Virus record (IMG/VR): IMGVR_UViG_3300028581_001382
Location: 89,874-153,873 of that record
From: a virus
Reading direction: 5' to 3' (one strand)
DNA length: 64,000 nucleotides
Shown here: positions 33,900 through 43,083 of the stretch, piece by piece
Numbering within the stretch: position 1 is the stretch's first letter
Layout of the letters: each line of letters begins with the position of its first letter
Notes under the pieces: model-generated
Seen by the model: the letters and a program-made list of their open reading frames with translations, nothing else
What the model was told of the DNA's origin: nothing
Database searches by the model: none
Program-made: the position numbers and the translations under genes

Positions 33900-33908
33900 G
33901 TATTTATA
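33900..33908 (-). promoter_or_regulatory. late promoter TATAAATAC of hsp20
   Basis: Perfect T4-type late core, with a leader of about 65 nt before the ATG at 33833. Confidence 0.7.
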
Positions 33909-33917
33909 CAAGAAATC

Positions 33918-34154
33918 TCAGTGGCCGTCAAGTTTCATTGGCTCAATTACTCTATACTTTCTAAGATATTCATATGGTGGATTCCAGCTTAGAGCAAAAA
34001 AACTATAAAGTTCGTCGGATGCAAATACCACACGGGTTACATTTTTGACTGTTTTGGTCTGATAAGGTATATCGTATTTTTCTTGCCACTTATCTAATGC
34101 ATCTTGAATATCATTCAAGTGACGAAAGTTCACAAGATCAAATGCAATATACAT
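33918..34154 (-). CDS. small phage protein, 78 residues
   Basis: A 78-residue protein beginning MYIAFDLVNFRHLNDIQ, with an aromatic middle (YSFFALSWNPPYEYLRK). No known motif. It follows clpX by 4 nt. Confidence 0.5.
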   Translation of the reverse strand: MYIAFDLVNFRHLNDIQDALDKWQEKYDIPYQTKTVKNVTRVVFASDELYSFFALSWNPPYEYLRKYRVIEPMKLDGH

Positions 34155-34158
34155 GACA

Positions 34159-35361
34159 TTAGTCTGTACCAGTTAGTGCAGTTGGTTTGTTCACTTGTGC
34201 AGGATCAATTTCCACACACTTGATACCTGTGTTGGCATAGCGACGTAGATTAAACATGTGCGGAATCAATGTACGTTCCAGTTCAGAATGCAGTCCACGA
34301 GCACCAGTTTTGTTGACCAGAGTGTGTTCAGCAATAAGATCCAAAGCAGGTTCTGTGAATGTTAACTCCACTCCATCTTCTTTGAACAACCAATGATACT
34401 GTTCAATGTAGTTGTTCTTGACTTCAGTGAGAATACGGATCAAGTCTGCTTTGCTGAGTTCTTTGAGACTAACCCAATTAGGAAAACGTCCAACAAACTC
34501 TGGAATCATTCCAAACTTTACTAGATCATCAGGAGTGGTCATGGCTAGATCTGCGTCTATGTCTGTCTTTACTTGGGCATTGAATCCAATACTTGTGCCT
34601 TGCACACGGTTCTTTACAATGCCGTCTAGTCCTACAAATGCTCCACCTGCAATAAACAAGATATTCTTGGTGTCAATTTCAATCATTTCCCCACCAGGAT
34701 GTTTCCGCCCGCCCGCAGCACTCACGCGACAGATAGTACCTTCGACCATCTTTAACAAGGCCTGCTGTACACCTTCGCCGGACACATCTCGTGTGATGCT
34801 GGTGCTTTCACCTTTGCGCGAAATTTTATCAATTTCATCCACAAACACAATACCTTTCTGTGTTTTGGCTATATCATTTCCTGATGCTGCGTACAGTCTG
34901 CTGATCAAACTCTCTACATCGTCACCAACATAACCTGCTTCTGTAATACTTGTGGCATCTGCAATAGCAAACGGTACATCAAGATATCGTGCTACACTTT
35001 TGGCCAGCAGGGTCTTGCCCGAGCCAGTGGGACCTAACATCAAGATGTTGGCTTTGTCTAGTTCTGGCTGTGTTGTGGTTTTATTGATGCGTTTGTAATG
35101 ATTTACAATGGCCACCGCCAACATGATTTTGGCAGCATTTTGTCCAATCACGTATTGGTCTAGATAATTCTTTAACGCAACAGGATCCATCTTGTCAGAT
35201 GGTTGTGCCGGTGCCGCGGGCGCTTCTTCATCAGTGAGTAGATCTTGACAAAAATCCACACACTCGTTGCAGATACCTGCGTATTCCCCAACAATTAGTT
35301 TTTTCACTGAATCTTTGTTTTTGCCGCAAAAGCTGCAAGATGTATGTGTTTCTTTGGTCAT
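34159..35361 (-). CDS. clpX: ClpX unfoldase
   Basis: This 400-residue AAA+ protein has the zinc-binding N-domain (Cys9, Cys12, Cys31, Cys34), Walker A GPTGSGKT (110-117), the pore loop GYVG (143-146), Walker B VFVDEID (172-178), the RKH loop (219-221) and the IGF tripeptide (258-260) that docks onto ClpP. Sensor-2 [10 protein letters not shown] is near residue 360. It unfolds tagged proteins and feeds them to ClpP, which is encoded at 4911. It overlaps the 35358 gene by ATGA. Confidence 0.96.
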   Translation of the reverse strand: MTKETHTSCSFCGKNKDSVKKLIVGEYAGICNECVDFCQDLLTDEEAPAAPAQPSDKMDPVALKNYLDQYVIGQNAAKIMLAVAIVNHYKRINKTTTQPELDKANILMLGPTGSGKTLLAKSVARYLDVPFAIADATSITEAGYVGDDVESLISRLYAASGNDIAKTQKGIVFVDEIDKISRKGESTSITRDVSGEGVQQALLKMVEGTICRVSAAGGRKHPGGEMIEIDTKNILFIAGGAFVGLDGIVKNRVQGTSIGFNAQVKTDIDADLAMTTPDDLVKFGMIPEFVGRFPNWVSLKELSKADLIRILTEVKNNYIEQYHWLFKEDGVELTFTEPALDLIAEHTLVNKTGARGLHSELERTLIPHMFNLRRYANTGIKCVEIDPAQVNKPTALTGTD

Positions 35362-36797
35362 TTGGTTTGTGTTATGCGTTGTTCAATTTGGTCACGTTCA
35401 CTGTCACTGAGCTGATCGGGATCATATAGTCCTTGTTCAATTTGTTTAATCAGATGATCAATGTAAGCTGTATCGTAAGTGTAGTTATTTTGCTGAGTGG
35501 TGTCAATTCCGATCCACGCAGATCCATTATGTTTATATAGCCTATGTGGAATGCCAGAGGTGGATATAAATGTATCACCTTTGTTTCCTTTATCAGGCAA
35601 TACTGAACCAAAACCTGACTCAGGAACTTTGGGCAAATATTTCATCCAAGGCAGTTGATCTATTACGCCGACTTCTAGCAAACGTCGATGGCGTTTTAAT
35701 GTGTCATTGGGATTATCCGCTTTCCATTGTTCCTTGGCATTTTTAAGGTCAACGCTGTCGTTTTCATCATGGTCTTCATCAACTTGTGTTGTGGGCAGAA
35801 TAACTTTGATCTGCACGGGTTCTTGATCATCCAAAAACGGACCGTCAAGTACATCACACGCTCGGTTGGGGCAGAATGGCCCAATACCTGGGGCATGTAC
35901 CATTGGCGTACCACATTTATAACAAGGGTCTAGTGTTGGATCACTAGCTTGGTGTTTTTGGATATCAACTGGTGATGTATCAGCAACTGTGGTGGGCCAA
36001 GATGTTTTGGGTATTTCTTCATCAATTTCTGTTGCTGTTGGTTTGCGAGCCCACTTGAGACTTTCTGTAGCAGCCAACAACATCATAATGGCCAATGGAT
36101 CAAACACACAAACTAGTAGTATGATCACCCAACGCACAGAACGTTCTAGTACATTGGTATCTGTATTGTCCCCATAGATCAATGCTGCAATGTATTTGAT
36201 TGGGCCAACTTCGGCTTCGATCTTGCGTACTTCAGCCGATATGGGTGCTCGTTCTTGTCTAAGAGCACTAATTGTTTTCTGTTCGGCTGCAATTTCAGCC
36301 AGTAGTCTAGATCTTTCTTTCGCTTGCGACTTACGGATGGCCACCGCTTTGTCAGCACCCGTTTCTGTTGTCGAGCGTGCCATGCTTTGGTCCACCGCCT
36401 CATCGAGTTGTTTAAGTGCTTTGCGATTAACATCAATGTTGTCCTGTGATACTTTTATTTTTTCGTCGTAGACTGCAATCTTGGCCTGCACGTCTCCCGA
36501 TACCATGCTTTGATCACTGTGTGCCTTGCTCAAGAAACCAAAAATGCCCATGCTGGTGATCAGCATTAACATACACACAGCTGGTACTAGATACAATTTC
36601 ATCAACCAACGGCAGCGTGACCAATATTCGTGTAGCCACAATGTGACCACAACCTTGGCCAGTTCTAGTACAGAACCCATGATCATAATAGGCACCAGGG
36701 CCGCGGCAAATATGGTAGCAAGACCTGCAATGCTATAATATGCAGCAATGGCGCTGAGGCCTAATGCCACAGCTAAAGTAATAAGACTAAGAAACAT
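35358..36797 (-). CDS. membrane coiled-coil protein with zinc ribbon
   Basis: This 479-residue protein has three N-terminal hydrophobic spans (about 1-28, 30-52 and 68-90), a long coiled coil (about 100-195), another span near 225-245, and a CYKCG...CPNRAC zinc ribbon (about residues 292-313). The C-terminal half is hydrophilic with [22 protein letters not shown]-like strands. It may be a membrane-associated virion or takeover protein. The late promoter TAAATAA shares the stop of the upstream gene. Confidence 0.5.
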   Translation of the reverse strand: MFLSLITLAVALGLSAIAAYYSIAGLATIFAAALVPIMIMGSVLELAKVVVTLWLHEYWSRCRWLMKLYLVPAVCMLMLITSMGIFGFLSKAHSDQSMVSGDVQAKIAVYDEKIKVSQDNIDVNRKALKQLDEAVDQSMARSTTETGADKAVAIRKSQAKERSRLLAEIAAEQKTISALRQERAPISAEVRKIEAEVGPIKYIAALIYGDNTDTNVLERSVRWVIILLVCVFDPLAIMMLLAATESLKWARKPTATEIDEEIPKTSWPTTVADTSPVDIQKHQASDPTLDPCYKCGTPMVHAPGIGPFCPNRACDVLDGPFLDDQEPVQIKVILPTTQVDEDHDENDSVDLKNAKEQWKADNPNDTLKRHRRLLEVGVIDQLPWMKYLPKVPESGFGSVLPDKGNKGDTFISTSGIPHRLYKHNGSAWIGIDTTQQNNYTYDTAYIDHLIKQIEQGLYDPDQLSDSERDQIEQRITQTK

Positions 36798-36801
36798 AAG
36801 A

Positions 36802-36808
36802 TTATTTA
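36802..36808 (-). promoter_or_regulatory. late promoter TAAATAA sharing an upstream stop
   Basis: The TAA stop of 36802-37131 starts the TAAATAA box, 4 nt before the ATG at 36797. Confidence 0.6.
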
Positions 36809-37131
36809 CCGGGTGGTGCTAGCACAGTTACCGCATACTTTATAGCTATCCAAGTGGCAAACTTTTCGTCAGGTACATCGAACCACACACGTTGGGGTGT
36901 GTTAGATTCGGTGGGCCATCTCATACCCTGGCGATCTAGCCGACGTTTAGCACCTGATTGGCCACGCCAGCCACGAATACCAAATTCACGATTGGCTTCT
37001 GCAATGATTTTGTACCAAACTTCGGTACTGCCAATCTCTACCCAAATACGGTGCATGGGTTGGGGCGTTACTTTAAGCGAATTGAATGATTCAGACATGC
37101 TCGACGCAGAGATCTCAACTTCAACAGACAT
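36802..37131 (-). CDS. small phage protein, 109 residues
   Basis: This 109-residue protein has a basic GIRGWRGQSGAKRRLDRQGMRW segment in the middle (given as GIRGWRGQSGAKRRL plus DRQGMRW) and a hydrophobic C-terminus. No function recognised. It is downstream of the strong promoter 37324-37352 and the structured leader RNA. Confidence 0.5.
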   Translation of the reverse strand: MSVEVEISASSMSESFNSLKVTPQPMHRIWVEIGSTEVWYKIIAEANREFGIRGWRGQSGAKRRLDRQGMRWPTESNTPQRVWFDVPDEKFATWIAIKYAVTVLAPPGK

Positions 37132-37134
37132 TTA

Positions 37135-37318
37135 CATATCCTTTCCAGATTATTCCTCTTGGCATACTCCCAGGGTACCAGCCTGGTTTTGATCGTTCGA
37201 TCGAGGTCTTAGTCGCATCCTCAGAGACTTACATCTATTTGCCACGGATATCTACAGGCCCGGGTTATTGAATTACCCTGCAGACACCAATAGAAAGCTC
37301 CACCTCCCTACCCATGCA
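37135..37318 (-). ncRNA. candidate structured leader RNA
   Basis: About 180 nt between a perfect sigma70 promoter and the 36802-37131 start. On the minus strand it can form several local stems: CUGCAG with CUGUAG (enclosing GGU...ACC), GAGG with CCUC, GAUCG with CGAUC, and CCAGG with CCUGG. It matches no tRNA. Candidate riboswitch-like leader or small RNA; structure by eye only. Confidence 0.45.
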
Positions 37319-37323
37319 TAGTA

Positions 37324-37352
37324 ATTATAGCAAGAACTACGAGTGTTGTCAA
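37324..37352 (-). promoter_or_regulatory. consensus sigma70 promoter TTGACA-N17-TATAAT
   Basis: Perfect -35 and -10 with 17-nt spacing on the minus strand, driving the structured leader RNA. Confidence 0.9.
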
Positions 37353-37423
37353 TTTTAACTTGGGTCGCCTTGACCTAAAACGTTGTCGTCTTCATCTTCC
37401 AATTGTAATGGTCCATGGAACCA

Positions 37424-37702
37424 TCACTCTTGTTCATATGCTACCCAACATTTATTTCTGTGATCCCAATGTCGATTATCGTGTACGCCAATATGGAATT
37501 CCCAACCTAGCAATCCCAATTCAAGTCCTATGCCAGCATGATCTTGCATAACAGTATATTGAAACTCAAACCTAAACAAGTTTTCAGTTTTGAGTATTTC
37601 AATTTCCCATGATTTGTTTTTGGTAATTGAGCCTGCATTGTTCCATACATTTTCAAAACGGTCAAACCAAGGACTGCGGAGATTGAAATTCAAATAGATC
37701 AT
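37424..37702 (-). CDS. conserved phage protein, 92 residues
   Basis: A 92-residue beta-rich protein: MIYLNFNLRSPW, ENVWNNAGSITKNKSWEIEI, FEFQYTVMQDHAGIGLELGL, HIGVHDNRHWDH. Of a type that is common in large phages but of unknown function. Its ATG overlaps the stop of the upstream gene (ATGA). Confidence 0.55.
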   Translation of the reverse strand: MIYLNFNLRSPWFDRFENVWNNAGSITKNKSWEIEILKTENLFRFEFQYTVMQDHAGIGLELGLLGWEFHIGVHDNRHWDHRNKCWVAYEQE

Positions 37703-37917
37703 ACTACGTGACCAAGCACTTGATAAATCAACTGATCTAATTCTTCTTGATAGTTATTGTTGCCCTGTCTCCGCTTTAACCAAATTGCAGTTAACAATTC
37801 TTTGGCATCAAAACTAGCGTCAGCTGGCAGTTTCCCGCGAGACTCTAGTTCGTCAAGTAAGTCATCTGTGTCGAATTCCGAGATATCAATATCAACATCA
37901 ACTGTTATGTATGTCAT
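37699..37917 (-). CDS. small acidic phage protein, 72 residues
   Basis: A 72-residue acidic protein starting MTYITVDVDIDISEFDTDDLLDELE (in parts: MTYITVDVDIDI, DTDDLLDELE). Function unknown. It is coupled to the ligase gene by ATGA. Confidence 0.5.
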   Translation of the reverse strand: MTYITVDVDIDISEFDTDDLLDELESRGKLPADASFDAKELLTAIWLKRRQGNNNYQEELDQLIYQVLGHVV

Positions 37918-39302
37918 AGTTTCTCTCCAGGTTCAAATCCACGGAATCGTTTGTGACGAGGAAATCTCAAGCTGTATGATCCGTCTTGGTTTTGCGTAAC
38001 TGCGTCAGCTTCGACTTCGCCAATGACACCAAGTAGACGATCTCGGGCAGTCCAAAAATCATCACGATCTTTATCGCTATAGCCAGTACCAACATTAACA
38101 CGAATATTTCGCTCATTATCAACTCCTTCGTAAATTATAGCACCAAGTCGGCCAGCATTGCGACCAGTCCCTTCCTCAAAGCCCACAATATTAAGATCCA
38201 CTGTAATTGTGGGCTTCCATTTCATCCAAAAGCTGGATCGTTTGCATTCGTAAGGCGCAGACAGATCTTTGATCATGATGCCTTCAAATCCATCCTTTAC
38301 TGCATCCTGAGCATAACGATTCATAATGTCATGGCCCTCGGCAGTGTCCAGATCTACATCAATGCCCGACATAATGCGCAAACAGTCTGTGGCCATTAGT
38401 CGATCTCGACTGCTTTCCAACCATTCAAGACGCCGTGCTTGTCTGGCATTACAATGCCCTTCCATAAACTCATCCAGCGGCATGGCATCAAAGATGTGAT
38501 ATACCATGTCTGAAGTTTCTGCATTGCTCTTGCGATGTGCTTGGCGCATGAGCTTTTGGAAACTCTCGCCTACTACTTCACCATCAAGAATAAAACTACC
38601 TTTGATTGGAGAGTGTGCCAGTAGTGCGGCTCGAGATTCCATCACAGCATCGGCAATCTGTGGAAAATTTGCAAACTCTTTACCGTTACGGCTGTACAAT
38701 GTGCAACCATTTGCATTGACCACAGCAATGACTCGTACACCATCCAGCTTGACTTCCAGGCGTTTGATGCCTTTCATCTTGGCTGGACGATCTGTAGAGT
38801 CTTGTGCCAGTTGGCAGGAGAACACAGGAATACGATATTGTGTTCTACCCAGTACCTTGTTTAGTGTTTTTTCACTGATACCACACCGTAGATCTTTGCG
38901 AATTACTGGAGCACAGATTGTGTTCCATTCTTCACTATCAAATTCTTCACTCACACGAAGCATGAAGTCACGAGCTGCATGTCCGGTGCTAGAGCGTGTG
39001 CGTAGACTTTCAAGCAAGGCCCAAAACATTGGCCAAGGGTTGTCACGTCCAACAAGTCCTTGGGTTTCGGGCACTTGTTTGACATGAAAAGTATAAAAAG
39101 GATTGTATGCTTGATAGCAATTGAACAAAAAAGACTGAGCGTCGGCACTGCCCAATTTTGCAGCCATCAAGGCTTTTTCAATCACTTTTTCTTTGTGAAT
39201 GCGACTGTCCGAACTGTTGAGATCTTTTATCCAACCCGAGGACATATATCCTTTGAAACGATCATTGTCAATGGTATATGGTGCAAGTGGTTCATACGTC
39301 AT
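37914..39302 (-). CDS. 30: ATP-dependent DNA ligase
   Basis: This 462-residue T4-gp30-like ligase has the adenylated Lys185 in EVKLDGVR (motif I), the EGIMIKD motif, and motif V KWKP at about residue 376. It seals nicks in phage DNA during replication and repair. It starts immediately after a TAAATA box and the stop of the upstream gene. The gene symbol follows T4 naming. Confidence 0.93.
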   Translation of the reverse strand: MTYEPLAPYTIDNDRFKGYMSSGWIKDLNSSDSRIHKEKVIEKALMAAKLGSADAQSFLFNCYQAYNPFYTFHVKQVPETQGLVGRDNPWPMFWALLESLRTRSSTGHAARDFMLRVSEEFDSEEWNTICAPVIRKDLRCGISEKTLNKVLGRTQYRIPVFSCQLAQDSTDRPAKMKGIKRLEVKLDGVRVIAVVNANGCTLYSRNGKEFANFPQIADAVMESRAALLAHSPIKGSFILDGEVVGESFQKLMRQAHRKSNAETSDMVYHIFDAMPLDEFMEGHCNARQARRLEWLESSRDRLMATDCLRIMSGIDVDLDTAEGHDIMNRYAQDAVKDGFEGIMIKDLSAPYECKRSSFWMKWKPTITVDLNIVGFEEGTGRNAGRLGAIIYEGVDNERNIRVNVGTGYSDKDRDDFWTARDRLLGVIGEVEADAVTQNQDGSYSLRFPRHKRFRGFEPGEKL

Positions 39303-39305
39303 TAT

Positions 39306-39767
39306 TTACTCTGCTTTCTGTTTGGTTAATGCACACACGAATAAGAACTTTTCGTAAGCATCACGCACTGCTGGATTAGAGTATAACACATCTGCTTCTT
39401 GTTGTAAAGCATTCATTCCTGCCTCGGCAACATCGTGTGCGCTAGGTCCTTGTAAAGTGCAGAGTTCATTACCAAACTCTTTTGCTAATTTTTTCCAGGC
39501 TCGTTCTTGTCTCGGTGTTATTGGCTTTTGTATTGGTCGAAGCTCACTGGCCATAAGCATGGCTCTAATCATGACATCTTTTGCCACCCGCCCAGCGGCA
39601 ATTAGCGCGGCATAATTAGGTTCCACGTCATACCTACAGGATTTACCCCCGGGGTATACGCAGATAAGGTGACTACCTTTATGGAAACTATCCAAAAGAT
39701 CGCTATCATACTCAGCCACAGGCCGATACCGCCGTCCAATTTTTTCATAATATATTTTCTTTACCAT
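39306..39767 (-). CDS. conserved phage protein, 153 residues
   Basis: A 153-residue helical protein with basic N-terminus (MVKKIYYEKIGRRYRPVAEY) and a VKDVMIRAMLMASELRPIQ-type middle. Function unknown. It overlaps 39761-40138 by 7 nt. Confidence 0.5.
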   Translation of the reverse strand: MVKKIYYEKIGRRYRPVAEYDSDLLDSFHKGSHLICVYPGGKSCRYDVEPNYAALIAAGRVAKDVMIRAMLMASELRPIQKPITPRQERAWKKLAKEFGNELCTLQGPSAHDVAEAGMNALQQEADVLYSNPAVRDAYEKFLFVCALTKQKAE

Positions 39768-40138
39768 GAGCTATTGTAAAACACTTTTAGTCCCAGAAAC
39801 AATTCGGCCTTGGCGTTACGAACAAATGCAAGATCCTGCTCTTGATAATGGTTGTCACTATTATCACCAAAGAAGAATCCTCTAGTAGCAGGTAACCGCT
39901 TATTTACAATATCCTGCTCAAGTTCTTCAAGATCATCCCAGGTGAGTTCTAGTTCGGTGCCATTAAATTGATCTCCAGGATGGCCGTTTGGACGGCCTTT
40001 GTTTTCCCATAACTGTTGCATCCAACCATGCAGATTAGGATGCTTGCGCCAGTATGCAATTTCACGCTGTACCAATTTACCTGCGTTGGCGCTGGCATTT
40101 GACTGAGTGGCTGCATAAGCATACATATCTAATCCCAT
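39761..40138 (-). CDS. MGLDMY-family phage protein
   Basis: A 125-residue protein with the MGLDMYAYA start seen in many phage proteins, followed by IAYWRKHPNLHGWM and an acidic segment. Of unknown function. Confidence 0.6.
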   Translation of the reverse strand: MGLDMYAYAATQSNASANAGKLVQREIAYWRKHPNLHGWMQQLWENKGRPNGHPGDQFNGTELELTWDDLEELEQDIVNKRLPATRGFFFGDNSDNHYQEQDLAFVRNAKAELFLGLKVFYNSSW

Positions 40139-40145
40139 ATTTTCC

Positions 40146-40499
40146 TTATGTGTTGACTAAGTTTGGCACTTTGCCATCTTTGAGTGTGCGTAGTAGAATA
40201 CGATTACGCTCATCTTGCTCTTTGCGTTCACGCTTTTTGTCATTGTTCCGATCAATGGTCATACGGTCGTATTCTCGTGCCCATAACACACCTTGCATAA
40301 ACCTGTCGGCATGTTCCAATGATCCAGCAAATAATATAGCATCACGGCTGTAGATAGGCAATGCGTCTTTATCTTTTGGCACTAATGCCACACGCTCGCC
40401 ATACACGTCATCATGCTTGTAAGCAGTAAACCGCATGCCAAGCCCATCCGCTCGTTCTTCTAACTTACGAATTTGTGTAATTGTATTCCAGCCTGCCAT
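40146..40499 (-). CDS. small phage protein, 117 residues
   Basis: A 117-residue protein with a basic/acidic helical C-terminal half (DRNNDKKRERKEQDERNRIL). Function unknown. It is in the run from promoter 40979-41007. Confidence 0.5.
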   Translation of the reverse strand: MAGWNTITQIRKLEERADGLGMRFTAYKHDDVYGERVALVPKDKDALPIYSRDAILFAGSLEHADRFMQGVLWAREYDRMTIDRNNDKKRERKEQDERNRILLRTLKDGKVPNLVNT

Positions 40500-40530
40500 G
40501 ACAATTCCTATGTTAGCAAATAATCATTGA

Positions 40531-40950
40531 TTATTTGGTGCCATACACCGCCATCATCAGGCTGTCAACTTCGGCTTCTGTCACTACCACTTGAGCGGCT
40601 GCGGCACGAGCCTTGGCTGCTTTGACACGGATAGAATCCATAGTAGGAGCAGTTTTGGCACTCTTCACTACCTTGGCCATTTTGGTCACACGCACCTTTA
40701 CAGTACGAGCAGGTTTGGCTTTGGGAGCCACTTCTGCTTGTAGTGCTTCACGAACTGCATCTGAGGTAGCAAAGCCGCTGGCCAAAAGATGTGCAACCGC
40801 ACTGGCCTTGTCCATAGTAGACGGCAGCGGAACAATGTTCACATCAGTATCTCCCAGCTTGGCCAGCTGTTTGGCACGAGCCTCAGAGTTAGCAAAACGA
40901 ACTTTGAGAACACCTTTGAGAACGGAGGTACCAGCGAAAGTGTAAGACAT
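40531..40950 (-). CDS. basic Ala/Lys-rich phage protein
   Basis: This 139-residue protein has an ordinary N-terminus and a C-terminal half rich in Ala, Lys, Arg and Val (KAKPARTVKVRVTKMAKVVK, then KAAKARAAAAQ). It may bind nucleic acid. An AGGAG ribosome site and the promoter 40979-41007 are upstream. Confidence 0.5.
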   Translation of the reverse strand: MSYTFAGTSVLKGVLKVRFANSEARAKQLAKLGDTDVNIVPLPSTMDKASAVAHLLASGFATSDAVREALQAEVAPKAKPARTVKVRVTKMAKVVKSAKTAPTMDSIRVKAAKARAAAAQVVVTEAEVDSLMMAVYGTK

Positions 40951-40978
40951 AAAAACTCCTGAGTTAAATTAAAAATGT

Positions 40979-41007
40979 ATTATAACTGAAAACACAATAC
41001 CGGTCAA
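40979..41007 (-). promoter_or_regulatory. early-type promoter TTGACC-N17-TATAAT
   Basis: Member of the repeated family; before the 40531-40950 gene. Confidence 0.85.
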
Positions 41008-41639
41008 CCCCAGGCCAGCCCAAAGTTGCGGGCACATACCGGACCATACCCAACTTGCACAGAACGATCATCTTTCAGACCATGATTGCAGAAACTGCAA
41101 CCACCAGTGAGACGTCCATAGCGTCCTGCGGTAGCAGATGGGTCATCTGCAAACTCTTTTACCAGCTCACACACTTCCTGAGTGGCACTGCGGGTAGCAA
41201 AGAACTCGCCGGTAACATCCACGCGGCCAAAGAACTTGTTGTTGCCAAACGGGCCGCCGTCAGTGATCAGGACCTGACCTGCATATTTGCTGTTGGTACC
41301 TGCACGAAAGAATGCCACTGGCTGCCCTTGTGTGGTTTGCAATTTAACTTTGACACGGCGCAACTTTTTGGCGGCCACATCAAACAGATCTTGAATCTTT
41401 TGAAAGTTCACTTGGATCTGCGCAACAGGTGCAGGTTGTGTGGCACGTTGCTGCAAAGTATCAACCCAGGTCAGCTGTTTAGGAGACAAGCTACCATAAC
41501 GATAAAAGTTTTGGATCAAACTTGAAGCAAAATTGCCATCGTTTTTACTCAGCTTATCCAGAACAGAACTCAGTGTTTCAACCTGAGTTTGTTGTACTGC
41601 ATTCAGTTGCACAGTCTTGCGAGTTTGATTTGCGAACAT
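41004..41639 (-). CDS. DUF6011-like zinc-ribbon phage protein
   Basis: This 211-residue protein starts at 41639 (MFANQT) behind AAAGGAG; a longer in-frame start upstream would precede the promoter TATAAT and is rejected. The C-terminus GCSFCNHGL...GYGPVCARNFGL has Cys pairs like the DUF6011 zinc ribbon. The middle is basic. It may bind nucleic acid. Expressed from its own early-type promoter. Confidence 0.6.
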   Translation of the reverse strand: MFANQTRKTVQLNAVQQTQVETLSSVLDKLSKNDGNFASSLIQNFYRYGSLSPKQLTWVDTLQQRATQPAPVAQIQVNFQKIQDLFDVAAKKLRRVKVKLQTTQGQPVAFFRAGTNSKYAGQVLITDGGPFGNNKFFGRVDVTGEFFATRSATQEVCELVKEFADDPSATAGRYGRLTGGCSFCNHGLKDDRSVQVGYGPVCARNFGLAWG

Positions 41640-41669
41640 AAACACTCCTTTTTGTTGCTCTATGTGTAT

Positions 41670-41698
41670 ATTATAGCAAATTGGGCAATTCTGGTCAA
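41670..41698 (-). promoter_or_regulatory. early-type promoter TTGACC-N17-TATAAT
   Basis: Member of the repeated family; before the 41004-41639 gene. Confidence 0.85.
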
Positions 41699-41740
41699 CC
41701 AAAATCTGCTGTAAAAAAGTTAACACTTTGGTATTACTTT

Positions 41741-42190
41741 TTAGTTTACTAGTTTTTTCCTGAACAGTGCGTTGCTCAAGGGCACAAGACCGCCGGCTAC
41801 TAATCCATCAACATCATACACAGAGCCCACATACCACACACCATCTCGCATGATGTAGTAATATTCGGCACCGCTGTCGCTCACACGTTGCATGAAATCT
41901 TCAAATGTGTGATCCACTGAAAACTCGCAACCATTTTCCTTACGATCGCGACCGTAGAAAATAGTGATACCTTCTGCAGGACTCTCAAACGAATGCTCAA
42001 CACCTTCGGGGATTTCAATGTTTTGACACAGGCTTGACACATCTCCTAGGGCCACCAAATGATTGGCCTTGGCACTGTCATAGTGTTCAAGCAGAGTGGC
42101 GCCAACCCTGCTGAGATAGCCATCCCAGTGAATGTAAATGCTCTTGCACTTGTCACCGTGCATGACACCAACGCGACTACGAGTTCCCAT
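41741..42190 (-). CDS. MGTRSR-family phage protein
   Basis: A 149-residue protein started at 42190 (MGTRSRVGV), with IHWDGYLSRVGATLLEHYD and a beta-rich C-terminal half. The start form MGTRSRxG is common among small phage proteins of unknown role. An ATG 13 codons upstream lies inside the neighbouring gene. Confidence 0.6.
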   Translation of the reverse strand: MGTRSRVGVMHGDKCKSIYIHWDGYLSRVGATLLEHYDSAKANHLVALGDVSSLCQNIEIPEGVEHSFESPAEGITIFYGRDRKENGCEFSVDHTFEDFMQRVSDSGAEYYYIMRDGVWYVGSVYDVDGLVAGGLVPLSNALFRKKLVN

Positions 42191-42192
42191 GA

Positions 42193-42492
42193 TTATTGAC
42201 CTTTCATAACGTAGGTTGAAAGAACCCATTTAGCACGATTCAGCAGTTGGCGCTGGTCTTCCATTATGTTGGCCAGTTGGTCAGAATCGTAAGGGCCAAA
42301 AAAGACCATTTCTTGTGCATCACTCATCAAGCTCATAGCATACATTGCCGGGCCTGAAAAACGATAGGTCAAACTTTCTTCTACGCACTCACGCATCTGG
42401 TCCACGGTAGTACCATACATGCGAATTTCACGACGGTCTGATTCAGTCATGTCGCGCATGTAGCGGCCTTGGAGGTCAAGCAGTACACTCAT
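42193..42492 (-). CDS. conserved phage protein, 99 residues
   Basis: A 99-residue helical acidic protein (DLQGRYMRDMTESDRREIRM). Function unknown. AAGGAG ribosome site and promoter 42522-42550 upstream. Confidence 0.5.
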   Translation of the reverse strand: MSVLLDLQGRYMRDMTESDRREIRMYGTTVDQMRECVEESLTYRFSGPAMYAMSLMSDAQEMVFFGPYDSDQLANIMEDQRQLLNRAKWVLSTYVMKGQ

Positions 42493-42521
42493 TCGGGCTC
42501 CTTTTTGTTAAACTATGCTAT

Positions 42522-42550
42522 ATTATAGCAAAATGGGAATTTTGGGTCAA
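42522..42550 (-). promoter_or_regulatory. early-type promoter TTGACC-N17-TATAAT
   Basis: Member of the repeated family; before the 42193-42492 gene. Confidence 0.85.
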
Positions 42551-42780
42551 CCAAAAGCTCGGATCATACCCGAAATACCAATGGCTATGCTTACAAGATT
42601 AACGGTGATCTGTGGCTTATTTCCCACACGCCATGCCCAGAGAAAAAACATCACAGTGCCCAGCAGGAATGTAATGATGTTGTAAGGATACGCCGCAGGG
42701 CCCACAGCGTTGAGACTGTGACCTGCAATGATTAGGACAGCGCCCGACCATTGCAAAATTTCGTTGATGTCTAGTTTCAT
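42547..42780 (-). CDS. small inner-membrane protein
   Basis: A 77-residue protein with two hydrophobic spans (WSGAVLIIAGHSLNAVG and IITFLLGTVMFFLWAW) and a third weaker one. The ATG at 42780 lies only 6 nt after TATAAT, so a leaderless transcript is predicted. Function unknown. Confidence 0.55.
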   Translation of the reverse strand: MKLDINEILQWSGAVLIIAGHSLNAVGPAAYPYNIITFLLGTVMFFLWAWRVGNKPQITVNLVSIAIGISGMIRAFG

Positions 42781-42786
42781 GTGTAT

Positions 42787-42815
42787 ATTATAGCCGATCT
42801 TGCAATTCTGGTCAA
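42787..42815 (-). promoter_or_regulatory. early-type promoter TTGACC-N17-TATAAT
   Basis: Member of the repeated family; nearly identical to the one at 3102-3130. TATAAT is 6 nt before the ATG. Confidence 0.85.
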
Positions 42816-42823
42816 CCAAAATT

Positions 42824-43054
42824 TTAAAGGAATTGAACAGTTTGACGGATAGTGCGATTCAACCGGATTATCTTGCTCATGATTTCCTGAAGTTGCTTCT
42901 GCAAAATGGGTTCAGCTTCGCGGGGTACAGCGTTCATGACTGATTGTAAACGCATAGCGTTAGCAACCAACTCTTGCTTCTTAGTCATTTTCTTGACCAT
43001 GTCAGCATCTACTAGAGCTTGGCGCCCACCTACTAACATCTGTACTTTTTGCAT
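42824..43054 (-). CDS. small helical protein, 76 residues
   Basis: A 76-residue Met/Arg-rich helical protein (VKKMTKKQELVANAMRLQ). An AAGGAGT ribosome site lies between promoter and ATG. Function unknown. Confidence 0.5.
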   Translation of the reverse strand: MQKVQMLVGGRQALVDADMVKKMTKKQELVANAMRLQSVMNAVPREAEPILQKQLQEIMSKIIRLNRTIRQTVQFL

Positions 43055-43083
43055 GTCAACTCCTTGTTGCTGTTTATGTGTAT

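Noticed and set aside
34412-34933. Open frame of 173 codons on the plus strand
   Set aside because: It lies wholly antisense to clpX, whose motifs are intact, and has no ribosome site.
37140-37320. tRNA in the 37.1-37.3 kb region
   Set aside because: No acceptor stem, anticodon loop or T-arm could be fitted on either strand.
39761-40138. Possible phosphoglycerate kinase label
   Set aside because: Such names are sometimes given to MGLDMY proteins, but no kinase motif is present.
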